A stretch of 9,590 nt of DNA from Oscillospiraceae bacterium (GCA_031285945.1 JAITVF010000152.1:1-9590); one strand, 5' to 3'. Positions 1 to 8,556 are shown, counted from the stretch's first letter. Notes: generated by a model from the sequence alone, not told the origin. Translations and numbers: made by a program.

Positions 1-1406
<1,406 letters not shown>

Positions 1407-1483
1407 CAATATGGCGCCGACTGACGCCGTATCGCGGCCGGGTCACAGAAGCCCCGCACGCCCTTTGTTAAGCTAAAAACCAT

Positions 1484-1505
1484 ACGCCAACAACACGCCA
1501 ACAAC
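1484..1505. repeat. Perfect 11-bp tandem duplication in the gyrB-gyrA gap
   Basis: ACGCCAACAAC occurs at 1484-1494 and again, directly abutting, at 1495-1505. It lies a few bases ahead of the gyrA ribosome binding site, in the 116-bp gyrB-gyrA gap. No convincing promoter or terminator was seen in that gap, so gyrB and gyrA are probably co-transcribed. The duplication may only be replication slippage. Confidence 0.8.
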
Positions 1506-1508
1506 TAT

Positions 1509-1515
1509 AAGGTGG
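1509..1515 (+). promoter_or_regulatory. gyrA ribosome binding site
   Basis: AAGGTGG lies 7 bases before the gyrA ATG at 1523. It matches the AAGG and AGGTG parts of the usual AAAGGAGGTG sequence. The same heptamer occurs before the proposed holA start at 4096, which is why it is listed. Confidence 0.75.
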
Positions 1516-1522
1516 TTACCCG

Positions 1523-4018
1523 ATGCAGGAATTCAACGAACGGATCGTACAGGTGGATATTGAGGATGAGATGAAGAAATCCTTCCTTGAGTATTCAATG
1601 TCGGTAATAGTATCCCGCGCGCTGCCCGACGTGCGCGACGGGCTTAAGCCGGTTCACCGCCGCATACTTTACACCATGCACGAAAACGGCCTGACCCCAG
1701 ACAAGGCCTACCGCAAGTGCGCCGATACCGTGGGCAGCGTTCTGGGCAGGTATCACCCCCACGGCGACGCCTCGGTTTACGACGCCCTTGTTCGCCTTGC
1801 GCAGGATTTTAGCCTGCGCTATCCTTTGGTGGACGGGCACGGCAACTTTGGCTCGGTAGACGGCGACCCGCCCGCCGCGTACCGTTATACCGAGGCTAAG
1901 ATGAGCAAAATCGCTACGGCGATGCTTACCGATATCGATAAGGAAACGATCGACTACGCCTCTAACTACGACGACCGGCTCGAGGAGCCCAAGGTTCTGC
2001 CCAGCCGTTTCCCCAATCTTTTGGTAAACGGCTCTATGGGGATAGCCGTAGGCATGACCACTAACATTCCCCCCCATAATCTGGGCGAGGTTATCGACGC
2101 CGTAAACCTGATTATAGAAAACCCCGAGGCTACTCTGGACGACCTTATGACCTGCATAAAGGGGCCCGATTTCCCGACCGGCGGCATAATAATGGGCCGC
2201 CAGGGGATACGCAGCGCGTACGCCACGGGAAGGGGCAAGATAACGGTAAGAGGCCGGGCCGAGATTCGTGAGGACGAAAAATCCGGCCGGATGAGGATCG
2301 TGGTCTCAGAGCTCCCATACATGGTCAACAAGGCTAGGCTTATAGAGCATATTGCCGAGCTCGTAAAGGAAAAGCGTATAGATTCAATCTCCAACCTGGC
2401 CGATCATTCCGACCGGGACGGGATGGAGATCGTTATAGATTTAAAGCGGGACGCAAACGCCCAGGTCGCCTTAAACCAGCTCTACAGCTTTACACAGCTG
2501 CAGTCGACCGAGGGGGTAATCATGATAGCCCTTCACGACCGCAGCCCCAAGGTTATGAGCTTAAAGGAAATGCTCACCCACTACGTAAACTTTCAGTGCG
2601 AGATTATCGAGCGCAGGACGCGCTACGAGCTTAAAAAGGCCGAGGAGCGGGCCCATATTTTAGAGGGCCTTGTTATAGCGCAGGATAACATAGACGAGGT
2701 TGTTAACATATTTAGAACCTCAAAAACCCCCGCCGAGGCCAAGGACCGGCTGATGGAGCGGTTTGGCCTTTCAGAGGAGCAGGCTAACGCCATCGCCCAG
2801 ATGACCATGAGCCGCCTTACCGGCCTTGAGCGGCAGAAGCTGCTCGACGAGCTTTTGGAGCTTAAGGGCAAAATAGCCGAGTATAACGAGATACTCTCGG
2901 ATCACGAAAGAGTGCTGGGAATTATAAAGGACGAGCTTGCGGAGCTGCGCAGGAAATACGCGGACGGGCGCAGAACCGAAATACAGATGGTGAGCGGCGA
3001 GGTGGACGTTGAGGATCTTATCCCCGTTGAGGACAGGGTAATAACCCTTACCCACTACGGCTACCTGAAGGCTCAGGAGCTGGGGGCCTATAAAACCCAG
3101 CGAAGGGGCGGCAGGGGAATCTCGGGAATGCAGCAGCGGGAGGAGGATTTTGTAGAGGAGTTATTTATAGCCTCAACCCACGACTATATCATGTTCTTTA
3201 CAAACCTGGGGCGCTGCTACCGGCTTAAAACCTACGAGATAGGCCAGTCGGGCAGAGCCGCCAAGGGAACCAATATAGTGAACCTTTTGTCCTTAACCTC
3301 CGGCGAGCATGTGGCCGCCATGATAAGGATGAGCCGCTTTGACGAGGACAGCTACCTGGTTATGCTTACACGCAACGGAGTTATAAAAAGAACCCACCTT
3401 TCGCAGTTCCGCAACGTGCGCAGCAGCGGGCTTATAGCCATAAACCTGGACGATGGCGATATGCTCTGCGGGGTCCGCCTGACCGACGGCCGCTCCCAGC
3501 TTGTGGCCGCAACCCGGATGGGTATGGCCATACGCTTTCACGAGGAGGACGCGAGGTCCTTGAGCCGGGGCGCCAGGGGAGTAAAGGCAATCTCCCTTGC
3601 GCCGGGCGATCAGGTAGTCGATTTTGAGGTGATCTTGCCGGACGAGGAAAAACAGCTCCTCACCGTTTCGGTTGAGGGTAAGGGACGCCGCACCGATATA
3701 AGCGAGTTCCGCCTACAGTCAAGGGGCGGCAAGGGGATCCAGGTCTACCGTCAGGCCGAGGTGGCGGGCGTAAAAATAGTAAGCGAAGAGGACGAGGTCT
3801 TCCTTATAAGCGACGACGGCATCATAATAAGAATCGCGGCGGCCGATATAGCGGTACAGAGCCGCTACGGCAGCGGGGTTAGGGTTATGCGCCTCTCGGA
3901 CGGCCACCGTGTGGTAACCCTTGCGAAGGGCCCCCACAGCGACGAGGACGAGGAGACCGGCGAAGATCACGAGGAGACCGGGGGCGCTGCGGACGAAGAC
4001 GAAAAGGGCGGGGAATAA
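1523..4018 (+). CDS. gyrA: DNA gyrase subunit A
   Basis: This 831-residue protein is the DNA breakage-rejoining and wrapping subunit of gyrase. The N-terminus has the [23 protein letters not shown] winged-helix signature at about residues 25-47. The catalytic tyrosine is Tyr122, in [10 protein letters not shown]. The quinolone-resistance region reads [10 protein letters not shown] at residues 78-87, in register with E. coli numbering, so Ala83 and Asp87 occupy the drug-contact positions. A coiled-coil/tower region spans about 360-480. The C-terminal beta-pinwheel begins near 500 and contains the GyrA box QRRGGRG at 526-532, which separates gyrase from ParC. Residues 806-831 form an acidic tail (14 of 26 residues are Asp or Glu). 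The ATG at 1523 has a good ribosome binding site and gives the expected N-terminus. The gene follows gyrB by 116 bp, the usual arrangement in Firmicutes. Confidence 0.98.
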   Translation: MQEFNERIVQVDIEDEMKKSFLEYSMSVIVSRALPDVRDGLKPVHRRILYTMHENGLTPDKAYRKCADTVGSVLGRYHPHGDASVYDALVRLAQDFSLRYPLVDGHGNFGSVDGDPPAAYRYTEAKMSKIATAMLTDIDKETIDYASNYDDRLEEPKVLPSRFPNLLVNGSMGIAVGMTTNIPPHNLGEVIDAVNLIIENPEATLDDLMTCIKGPDFPTGGIIMGRQGIRSAYATGRGKITVRGRAEIREDEKSGRMRIVVSELPYMVNKARLIEHIAELVKEKRIDSISNLADHSDRDGMEIVIDLKRDANAQVALNQLYSFTQLQSTEGVIMIALHDRSPKVMSLKEMLTHYVNFQCEIIERRTRYELKKAEERAHILEGLVIAQDNIDEVVNIFRTSKTPAEAKDRLMERFGLSEEQANAIAQMTMSRLTGLERQKLLDELLELKGKIAEYNEILSDHERVLGIIKDELAELRRKYADGRRTEIQMVSGEVDVEDLIPVEDRVITLTHYGYLKAQELGAYKTQRRGGRGISGMQQREEDFVEELFIASTHDYIMFFTNLGRCYRLKTYEIGQSGRAAKGTNIVNLLSLTSGEHVAAMIRMSRFDEDSYLVMLTRNGVIKRTHLSQFRNVRSSGLIAINLDDGDMLCGVRLTDGRSQLVAATRMGMAIRFHEEDARSLSRGARGVKAISLAPGDQVVDFEVILPDEEKQLLTVSVEGKGRRTDISEFRLQSRGGKGIQVYRQAEVAGVKIVSEEDEVFLISDDGIIIRIAAADIAVQSRYGSGVRVMRLSDGHRVVTLAKGPHSDEDEETGEDHEETGGAADEDEKGGE
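3949..3981 (+). repeat. 12-bp direct repeat coding the acidic GyrA tail
   Basis: CGAGGAGACCGG occurs at 3949-3960 and 3970-3981, a 21-base (seven-codon) period. It produces EETG twice in the acidic tail (EETGEDH then EETGGAA). The tail may have grown by in-frame duplication. Confidence 0.6.
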
Positions 4019-4079
4019 ACGGGTAAAAACACCCGGGCCCAATATCTATTTTCCGGCTACTACTTTTCCAAGCTACTAC

Positions 4080-4098
4080 AAGGTGGTGTTTCGCGCTG
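4080..4098 (+). promoter_or_regulatory. Ribosome binding site and CTG start that decide the holA N-terminus
   Basis: AAGGTGG at 4080-4086 is identical to the gyrA ribosome binding site and is followed, 9 bases later, by CTG at 4096-4098 in the holA frame. The frame has a stop at 4024-4026 and no ATG, GTG or TTG between it and GTG 4288, yet conserved HolA sequence is already encoded from about 4150. The two GTGs at 4083 and 4086 lie in another frame that stops at 4106. CTG is therefore the best visible start. A base-call error that hides a normal start cannot be excluded. Confidence 0.6.
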
Positions 4099-5127
4099 CG
4101 CCATAAAGACGAGAAAAGCTTTAAAGAGGCCTATGGCAGGGGCGAGGTTAAGGGTCTTGTTCTTCTTTGCGGAAAGGAGCCGTTTGTTATAGACCGCTGG
4201 GCGGCCAGGCTTTTTGGCGAAGAGGATTCCTTTAACTCGATAAGGCTGGACGGCCGCCGCCCCGACCTGACGGCCCTTTGGGACGCGGTGGAGGCCTTGC
4301 CTGTTTTCGCTTCTCGGCGCAAGGTTCTTTTGGCCGATCTTGATCCCTCAAAATTAGAGGATGAAGATATTAAAACCCTTGAGAATATCCTGGGCGACCG
4401 GCCAGAATCCACACTTCTTATAATAACGGCGAGGGATCCGGGCTTTGCCTCGGGCTCGGCGGGGAAGAAGATAACGGCCCTTGCGGACAGGCTTGGTACC
4501 TGTGCGGAATTCGCGGCCCCCTCAGAGAGGGAGCTTACGGATTTTTGTGTCGCCTTCGCTAGGGAGAGAGGCTGCGACTTAAGGCCCGACACAGCCGGAT
4601 ATTTGCTCAGAATATGCGATACCGAGCTTTATAATCTGGAAAATGAGCTTAAAAAGCTTTGCGCCTTTAAGCAAAGCGGCGAAATAACGAGGGCCGACGC
4701 CGACGCGCTGATAACCCCAAAGACCGAGGCGAGGATTTTTGATCTTCAAAAGTTTATCCTCGCGGGGAACGCGGGGGAGGCGCTCGGCCTTCTTGGCCGG
4801 CTGTTTGCCCTGAGGGAGGAGCCGGTCTCGATTCTGGCGACCCTTTCGATGAGCTTTTGCGACCTTTACAGGGGAAGGGCCGCCAAAAAGGCGGGCAAGG
4901 GGCCGTCTGAGCTTGCGGGGGACTTTGGCTACAAAAGCTCCTGGCGGGCACAGAACGCTTATAAAAACGCAGGCCGGCTTTCTGCCGGAGCGGTGAGGCG
5001 GGCGGTGAGCCTTCTTTGCGACTGCGACCGCAGGATGAAGAGCACCTCTGTGGGCAACGAGCTGCTGCTCGAGGAGGCCGTAGTCCGCCTTATTCTTCTC
5101 TGCGCGGAAGGGCGTGGGGCGGTATGA
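4096..5127 (+). CDS. holA: DNA polymerase III subunit delta (clamp-loader wrench)
   Basis: Read from CTG 4096 the protein has 343 residues, the normal size for HolA. The delta subunit opens the beta sliding clamp within the DnaX clamp-loader complex. The N-terminal AAA+-like domain begins with GEVKGLVLLCGKEPFVIDRW at about residues 16-35, matching the family's 'YLLYGEEPFLI' segment. It continues through RKVLLADLD and LLIITARDPGFASGSAGKK, then the ARERGCDLRPDTAGYLL linker and a LENELKKL helix. The C-terminal collar part has ILAGNAGEALGLLGRLFALREEPVSILATL and ends in VGNELLLEEAVVRLILL, as usual. The GTG at 4288 would remove the first 64 residues, including the conserved strand, and is rejected. 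The gene lies 77 bp after gyrA with no clear terminator between them, and its stop overlaps the next gene. Confidence 0.92.
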   Translation: MRHKDEKSFKEAYGRGEVKGLVLLCGKEPFVIDRWAARLFGEEDSFNSIRLDGRRPDLTALWDAVEALPVFASRRKVLLADLDPSKLEDEDIKTLENILGDRPESTLLIITARDPGFASGSAGKKITALADRLGTCAEFAAPSERELTDFCVAFARERGCDLRPDTAGYLLRICDTELYNLENELKKLCAFKQSGEITRADADALITPKTEARIFDLQKFILAGNAGEALGLLGRLFALREEPVSILATLSMSFCDLYRGRAAKKAGKGPSELAGDFGYKSSWRAQNAYKNAGRLSAGAVRRAVSLLCDCDRRMKSTSVGNELLLEEAVVRLILLCAEGRGAV

Positions 5128-5729
5128 GAGAAAAGCCCAGGATAACGCCCGCCGTGATAGTTGAGGGAAAATACGATAAAATCGCCCTCGAGTCGCTCTT
5201 TGACGCCCTTATTCTGACGACCGGCGGGTTTAGGATATTCAACGACCCCAAAACCCGGGCCCTGTTAAGAAGCCTTGGGGAAAGGCAGGGGCTTGTTCTT
5301 TTGACCGATTCCGATTCGGCCGGGTTCTTAATACGCCGCCACCTCTCGGGGATTTTGCCCCGGGACAGGATAACTCACCTTTACATCCCCGATATCCCCG
5401 GCAGGGAAAAGCGGAAGAAGGGCTTCTCAAAAGAAGGCAAGCTGGGGGTGGAGGGGATTCCCGCACCTGTGCTCATAAGGCTCTTTGGCGAGGCGGGGCT
5501 TATTTGCGGGGAAGAAATTGCGGAAAAAGACCCCATAACCCCGATGGATCTTTACGACGCGGGCCTTTCGGGAAGGGAAAACTCAAAGGAGCTGCGAGAG
5601 GCCCTCAAGCGGGAGCTTGACCTGCCCGCCCGCCTTTCGGCCAAGGCCCTGCCCGCCGTACTAACCCGGCTGCTGACCAGGGGGGAGTTTTTGGAGCTGG
5701 CCGAAAGGGTAAGCAACGGCTGCGTATGA
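5124..5729 (+). CDS. Small TOPRIM-domain protein (DUF4093 / RNase M5-like)
   Basis: This 201-residue protein starts at ATG 5124, which overlaps the holA stop as ATGA; that suggests translational coupling. A longer in-frame start at 5016 would lie deep inside holA and precede the conserved region, so it was not used. The N-terminal half is a TOPRIM domain: VIVEGKYDK carries the motif-I glutamate (Glu14), followed by TTGGFRIFND, and TDSDSAG carries the acidic DxD pair (Asp62, Asp64). TOPRIM domains use these residues to bind Mg2+ for phosphodiester chemistry. The middle part (YIPDIPGREKRKKGFSKEGK) resembles the clostridial DUF4093 group. RNase M5, which matures 5S rRNA, is a related family and a possible identity, but the C-terminal half is not diagnostic to me. 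The substrate is unknown. The holA and gyrase context suggests a nucleic-acid role. Confidence 0.8.
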   Translation: MREKPRITPAVIVEGKYDKIALESLFDALILTTGGFRIFNDPKTRALLRSLGERQGLVLLTDSDSAGFLIRRHLSGILPRDRITHLYIPDIPGREKRKKGFSKEGKLGVEGIPAPVLIRLFGEAGLICGEEIAEKDPITPMDLYDAGLSGRENSKELREALKRELDLPARLSAKALPAVLTRLLTRGEFLELAERVSNGCV

Positions 5730-5754
5730 CGGCCAGGGGGCGGAGGATTAAAAT

Positions 5755-7092
5755 ATGCACACAATATACGGGCTGTCGTTTTTATACGCGGCGCTGCCGG
5801 TAGCTCTGGCGGCTTTTTTGCTCACCCCGCCCGTCTGGCGGAGCGGGGCTCTGCTTTTGCTGTCGCTGGGGTATTATCTTTTGGCCCAGCCCTCGATGCT
5901 TTTGTATACGGTTTCCTGCATAGCCATTGACTGGGCGGCCCTTTTGGTGATGGAGCGCTTTGACGATACCCCGCCGGCGCGCCGGTGCTGCCTTGCCTTT
6001 TCAGCATTAAAGTCTGCGGGAGTGCTTGTATGGTTCGAGGTTACGCTGCGGGAGGGAAGGCTTCCCGAGGCTCCCTTAGGCCTTTCGGTGGTTGCTATCT
6101 CGGGGGTCTGGTGCGTGTACGAGGTCTATAAAAGAAAAGCGCCCTATCTTGAGACGCCGGTGCCGCTGGCCCTTTACTGCTGCTTTTTCCCCAGGCTTTA
6201 CTCAGGGCCACTTATGCCCTACAGCGAGTTCGCCCCCCAGCTCGAAACGCCCTCGCCTTCTATAAAGGATCTGGGAAAGGGAGCCGCCATTTTTATAGGC
6301 GGAGCCGTTAAAACGGGGATACTTAGCATTGAGCTCGAAGCCCTGGCGAGGTCGCTGCGGGCGGTGCCGGAGGCCGAGCAGTCCGCGCCGGTAGCGTGGT
6401 GCGCGGTGATCGCGATTGCCCTGGGCGCCTTTTACCGGTTTTCCGGCTACACCGATATGGCGCGTGGGGTTGGCCGGATGATGGGCCTTTTAATACCCGA
6501 AAGCTTTTACTATCCCTACCAGTCGGCCGGGGTGGAGGATTTTTTTGAGCGCTTTCACAGCGGGGCGGGCCGGTTTTTTCGCGCCATTTTGCCCCAAAAC
6601 GCCGCCAGGGGCCGGGAGGCGCTGCGGGTTTTTCTTGCCGGCGCCGGGCTGGGGCTATTCCTGGGCCTGAGGGTTAACTTTCTTATCTGGGGCTTATATC
6701 TGGCCTTTTTCGCTTTTCTTGAGGGCTTTGTCCTTAAGGGGGCGGTTAAGAAAATTCCTACGCCCTTTAAGCGGATATATACGTTTTTTATTGTAATGAT
6801 AAGCTTTGCCATATTCGGCACCGACTCGCCGGGGGAGGCCGCGGCCCTTATATCGGATATGTTTGATCTGCGGGGCGGGTGGCCGCTGGCGGCCGAGGAT
6901 ACCGGCGCGGGGCTTCCCGGCTATATACTTTCCTCTAACTGGCTGCTTATAGTAATAAGCCTGCTTTTTGCGACCAGCGTATTCAGCCTGCTTATGCGCT
7001 CGCTGCGCTCGAGGCTGCCAAAGCTGGCGGCCCTTGTATCGGCGGCGGTTAGCCTCTTTTTGCTCTTTGCCCTAACGGCCTACAGCGCGTAA
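5755..7092 (+). CDS. MBOAT-family membrane protein, AlgI/DltB-like, catalytic His replaced
   Basis: This 445-residue multi-pass membrane protein starts at ATG 5755, 8 bases after GGAGG (5742-5746). MBOAT hallmarks appear in order: FFPRLYSGPLMPYSEFAPQL (about 144-163), matching 'FFPQLVAGPIVRYSDF'; FSGYTDMARGVGRMMGL (229-245); and PESFYYPYQSAGVEDFFERFH (248-268), matching 'PENFNYPY...FWRRWH'. Family members move acyl groups across or onto surface polymers, usually with a periplasmic or extracellular partner. The second hallmark, normally LWHGASWNFILWG, reads LFLGLRVNFLIWG here (301-313), so the catalytic His is Leu303. The segment after FERFH also lacks the usual RDYVYIPLGG loop. There is no frameshift and the frame is intact, so the gene appears maintained. 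It may be inactive as an acyltransferase. The DHHW-type gene follows after 51 bp. Function remains unproven. Confidence 0.85.
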   Translation: MHTIYGLSFLYAALPVALAAFLLTPPVWRSGALLLLSLGYYLLAQPSMLLYTVSCIAIDWAALLVMERFDDTPPARRCCLAFSALKSAGVLVWFEVTLREGRLPEAPLGLSVVAISGVWCVYEVYKRKAPYLETPVPLALYCCFFPRLYSGPLMPYSEFAPQLETPSPSIKDLGKGAAIFIGGAVKTGILSIELEALARSLRAVPEAEQSAPVAWCAVIAIALGAFYRFSGYTDMARGVGRMMGLLIPESFYYPYQSAGVEDFFERFHSGAGRFFRAILPQNAARGREALRVFLAGAGLGLFLGLRVNFLIWGLYLAFFAFLEGFVLKGAVKKIPTPFKRIYTFFIVMISFAIFGTDSPGEAAALISDMFDLRGGWPLAAEDTGAGLPGYILSSNWLLIVISLLFATSVFSLLMRSLRSRLPKLAALVSAAVSLFLLFALTAYSA

Positions 7093-7143
7093 GGCAGCTC
7101 GCGCCTGAACCGGAAAAGCCCGAAAAGAAGGGAGTCTTGGCAC

Positions 7144-8262
7144 ATGAAGCGACTGAGCCAAGCGGCGGTGGCGCTGCTGCTTTTGTTTATACCGGCGTTT
7201 TTTTTGCGGCTTACCGCGCGCGACGGCTATAAACTCCCGCCAGAGCGGAGCATTCTTGACGGGGGAGCCTTAGGGGAGCTCAGCAATCATATACGTGAAA
7301 ATTTGCCCTTTAAGGAGCGGCTCAGGGAGATGAGCCTTTCTGTGCGCGCCTTTGGGGGGCAAAGGGAATACAACGGGATATTTATAAACGGCGACGAGCT
7401 TATCCCCAACCTGGACCCCCCGACTACCGATTCTATTACGAGAGAGAACCAAGAGGCCATACTTACCTTTTCCGAGGAGATGGAGATTGCGACCTTTTGC
7501 ATGATTCTGCCTACCGCCAGCGCCATACGCCAGGAGAGACTGCCCCCCTTTAGCCGCTCCAGGCTCTTTAACCAGAAGCAGTATATCGAGGACGTTTACT
7601 CGCATATGACCGGCCGGGTTACTGTGGTGGACGTATACCAGGTGCTCTTTAACGCAAGGGAGCAGTACCTTTACTACCGCACTGAGGACGGGCTAACCTC
7701 GCTGGGGGGGTTTTACGTTTACACCGAGCTTGGCAGGCGTATGCTTGAGGGAATACGCAGGCCCAGCCTTTCGGACTACGACGTGGAATATGTGCTGGAC
7801 GGCTACCAGGGCAACCTATACGAGCACTCGCCCTTTAATAACGCCAGAGCCGATATTCTGAGCGTTTACCGCTACACAGAGTCGCCCCGGGAATATATGG
7901 TTGAAAAAATAGGCGAGGAATCTAAAATCTGGCACACCCTCTACCCCCTTCACGCGGCAAAAATCGGAAAGCCCATGAATATATACCTGGGCGGGATGGA
8001 GGGCTACGGCATAACCACAGTGACCGGCACCGCCCCCTACGACAACAGCCTGCTGGTATTCGGCGACCACACCGCTCTTTCCTACCTGCCCTTTCTCTGC
8101 GACCACTACCGTACGGTAACCCTGGTAGACCTCTTTCAGCTTGACGCCGAGGGCTACGAAAGCCTGAGGGTTGAGGATTACAGCGCCGCCCTTTTTGCCT
8201 ACAGCGTGGAAAGCTTTATGCACAACAATTACGCCTCACTGGCGCTGAGGTTTTTGGAGTAA
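7144..8262 (+). CDS. DHHW/AlgX-type membrane-anchored protein with lost active-site motifs
   Basis: The 372-residue protein starts at ATG 7144, 9 bases after AGGGAG. An N-terminal hydrophobic helix (about residues 8-23) is a signal anchor that should place the rest outside the cell. The scaffold of the DHHW family is recognisable: EYNGIFINGDELIP (75-88), CMILPTASAIRQERLP (119-134), VTVVDVYQVL (159-168), YLYYRT (175-180), TSLGGFYVY (185-193) and LVFGDHTALSYLPFLCDHYRTVTLVD (304-329). In active relatives the segment after YYRT is DHHWT; here it is EDGLT (181-185). The later Ser motif (GDS/KDS) is GDH (307-309). These relatives are SGNH-like esterases or acyltransferases that work with an MBOAT protein on surface polysaccharide. 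This protein keeps the fold but not the visible catalytic residues. It may be a binding or structural partner of the upstream MBOAT protein. Confidence 0.8.
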   Translation: MKRLSQAAVALLLLFIPAFFLRLTARDGYKLPPERSILDGGALGELSNHIRENLPFKERLREMSLSVRAFGGQREYNGIFINGDELIPNLDPPTTDSITRENQEAILTFSEEMEIATFCMILPTASAIRQERLPPFSRSRLFNQKQYIEDVYSHMTGRVTVVDVYQVLFNAREQYLYYRTEDGLTSLGGFYVYTELGRRMLEGIRRPSLSDYDVEYVLDGYQGNLYEHSPFNNARADILSVYRYTESPREYMVEKIGEESKIWHTLYPLHAAKIGKPMNIYLGGMEGYGITTVTGTAPYDNSLLVFGDHTALSYLPFLCDHYRTVTLVDLFQLDAEGYESLRVEDYSAALFAYSVESFMHNNYASLALRFLE

Positions 8263-8280
8263 CGCAACCGGGCCATAAAA

Positions 8281-8334
8281 CGGGGGACAAAACACCCGGC
8301 TCTGCGGAGCCACCCTCTTTACTAAAGAGGGTGG
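8281..8334 (-). repeat. Structured intergenic repeat, copy A (inverted)
   Basis: Read on the - strand this segment is a palindrome, then a hairpin GGCTC-CGCA-GAGCC, then GGGTGTTTTGTCCC. It matches the + strand of 8452-8505 closely, apart from the hairpin arms. Positions 8310-8334 form a perfect palindrome with arms CCACCCTCTTT / AAAGAGGGTGG (11 bp) and a 3-base loop. It lies 18 bp after the DHHW-type gene, so it could also stop or protect that transcript, though no clear T-run follows it on the + strand. Confidence 0.85.
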
Positions 8335-8346
8335 GGCCAGAATTTA

Positions 8347-8410
8347 CACAGGCTTCTGAAACGGGGAATAATTTGCCGGCTGCGGCCGGCGGGTGTTTTG
8401 ACCCGGCTCG
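8347..8410 (+). repeat. Structured intergenic repeat, copy B
   Basis: The copy opens with CACAGGCTTCT, as copy C does at 8411. It then has the hairpin GCCGGC-TGCG-GCCGGC (8375-8390) followed by GGGTGTTTTGACCCGG. Bases 8375-8406 match 8475-8506 at 29 of 32 positions by hand count. It lacks the CACCCTCTTT palindrome present in copies A and C. The hairpin plus short T-run could act as a weak terminator. Confidence 0.8.
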
Positions 8411-8508
8411 CACAGGCTTCTAAAACAGAGAAATAACACACCGGCAATACCCCACCCTCTTTAGCAAAGAGGGTGCCGGCCGCAGCCGGCGGGTGTTTTG
8501 TCCCGGGC
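8411..8508 (+). repeat. Structured intergenic repeat, copy C
   Basis: It begins with CACAGGCTTCT like copy B and continues with a palindrome at 8453-8475 (arms CACCCTCTTT / AAAGAGGGTG, loop AGC). The hairpin GCCGGC-CGCA-GCCGGC (8475-8490) and GGGTGTTTTGTCCCGG follow. It combines the parts seen separately in copies A and B. No coding capacity of note was seen here. Confidence 0.85.
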
Positions 8509-8527
8509 GCCGGTAACTAATACGCTC

Positions 8528-8556
8528 TTGTAAAACGCGGCTTTATGCTGTAAAAT
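8528..8556 (+). promoter_or_regulatory. Candidate sigma-A-type promoter for the ABC transporter operon
   Basis: TTGTAA at 8528-8533 and TAAAAT at 8551-8556 are separated by 17 bases. The -35 matches the consensus at 4 of 6 positions and the -10 at 5 of 6. Transcription would start near 8563, leaving a leader of about 60 bases before the TTG at 8624. It sits after the repeats and before the first gene of the downstream pair. Confidence 0.5.

Noticed and set aside
1595..2394. Two - strand open frames inside gyrA
   Set aside because: They lie antisense to conserved GyrA motifs (QRDR and catalytic Tyr region) and encode nothing recognisable.
4021..4034. Possible terminator hairpin GGGT...ACCC after gyrA
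   Set aside because: The stem is only 4 bp and no T-run follows.
3921..4106. Short + strand frame crossing the end of gyrA
   Set aside because: It overlaps the acidic tail in another frame, is Arg/Lys-rich from frame-shifted GC-rich codons, and has no ribosome binding site.
4288..4290. GTG as the start of holA
   Set aside because: It would remove 64 residues including the conserved LLCGKEPFVID strand and has no good ribosome binding site.
8216..8413. 65-residue - strand frame over the repeat region
   Set aside because: It runs through the palindromes and repeat modules, and has no domain or ribosome binding site.
8347..8508. CRISPR array
   Set aside because: Only two adjacent direct copies of unequal length plus one inverted copy; no regular spacers and no cas genes in view.
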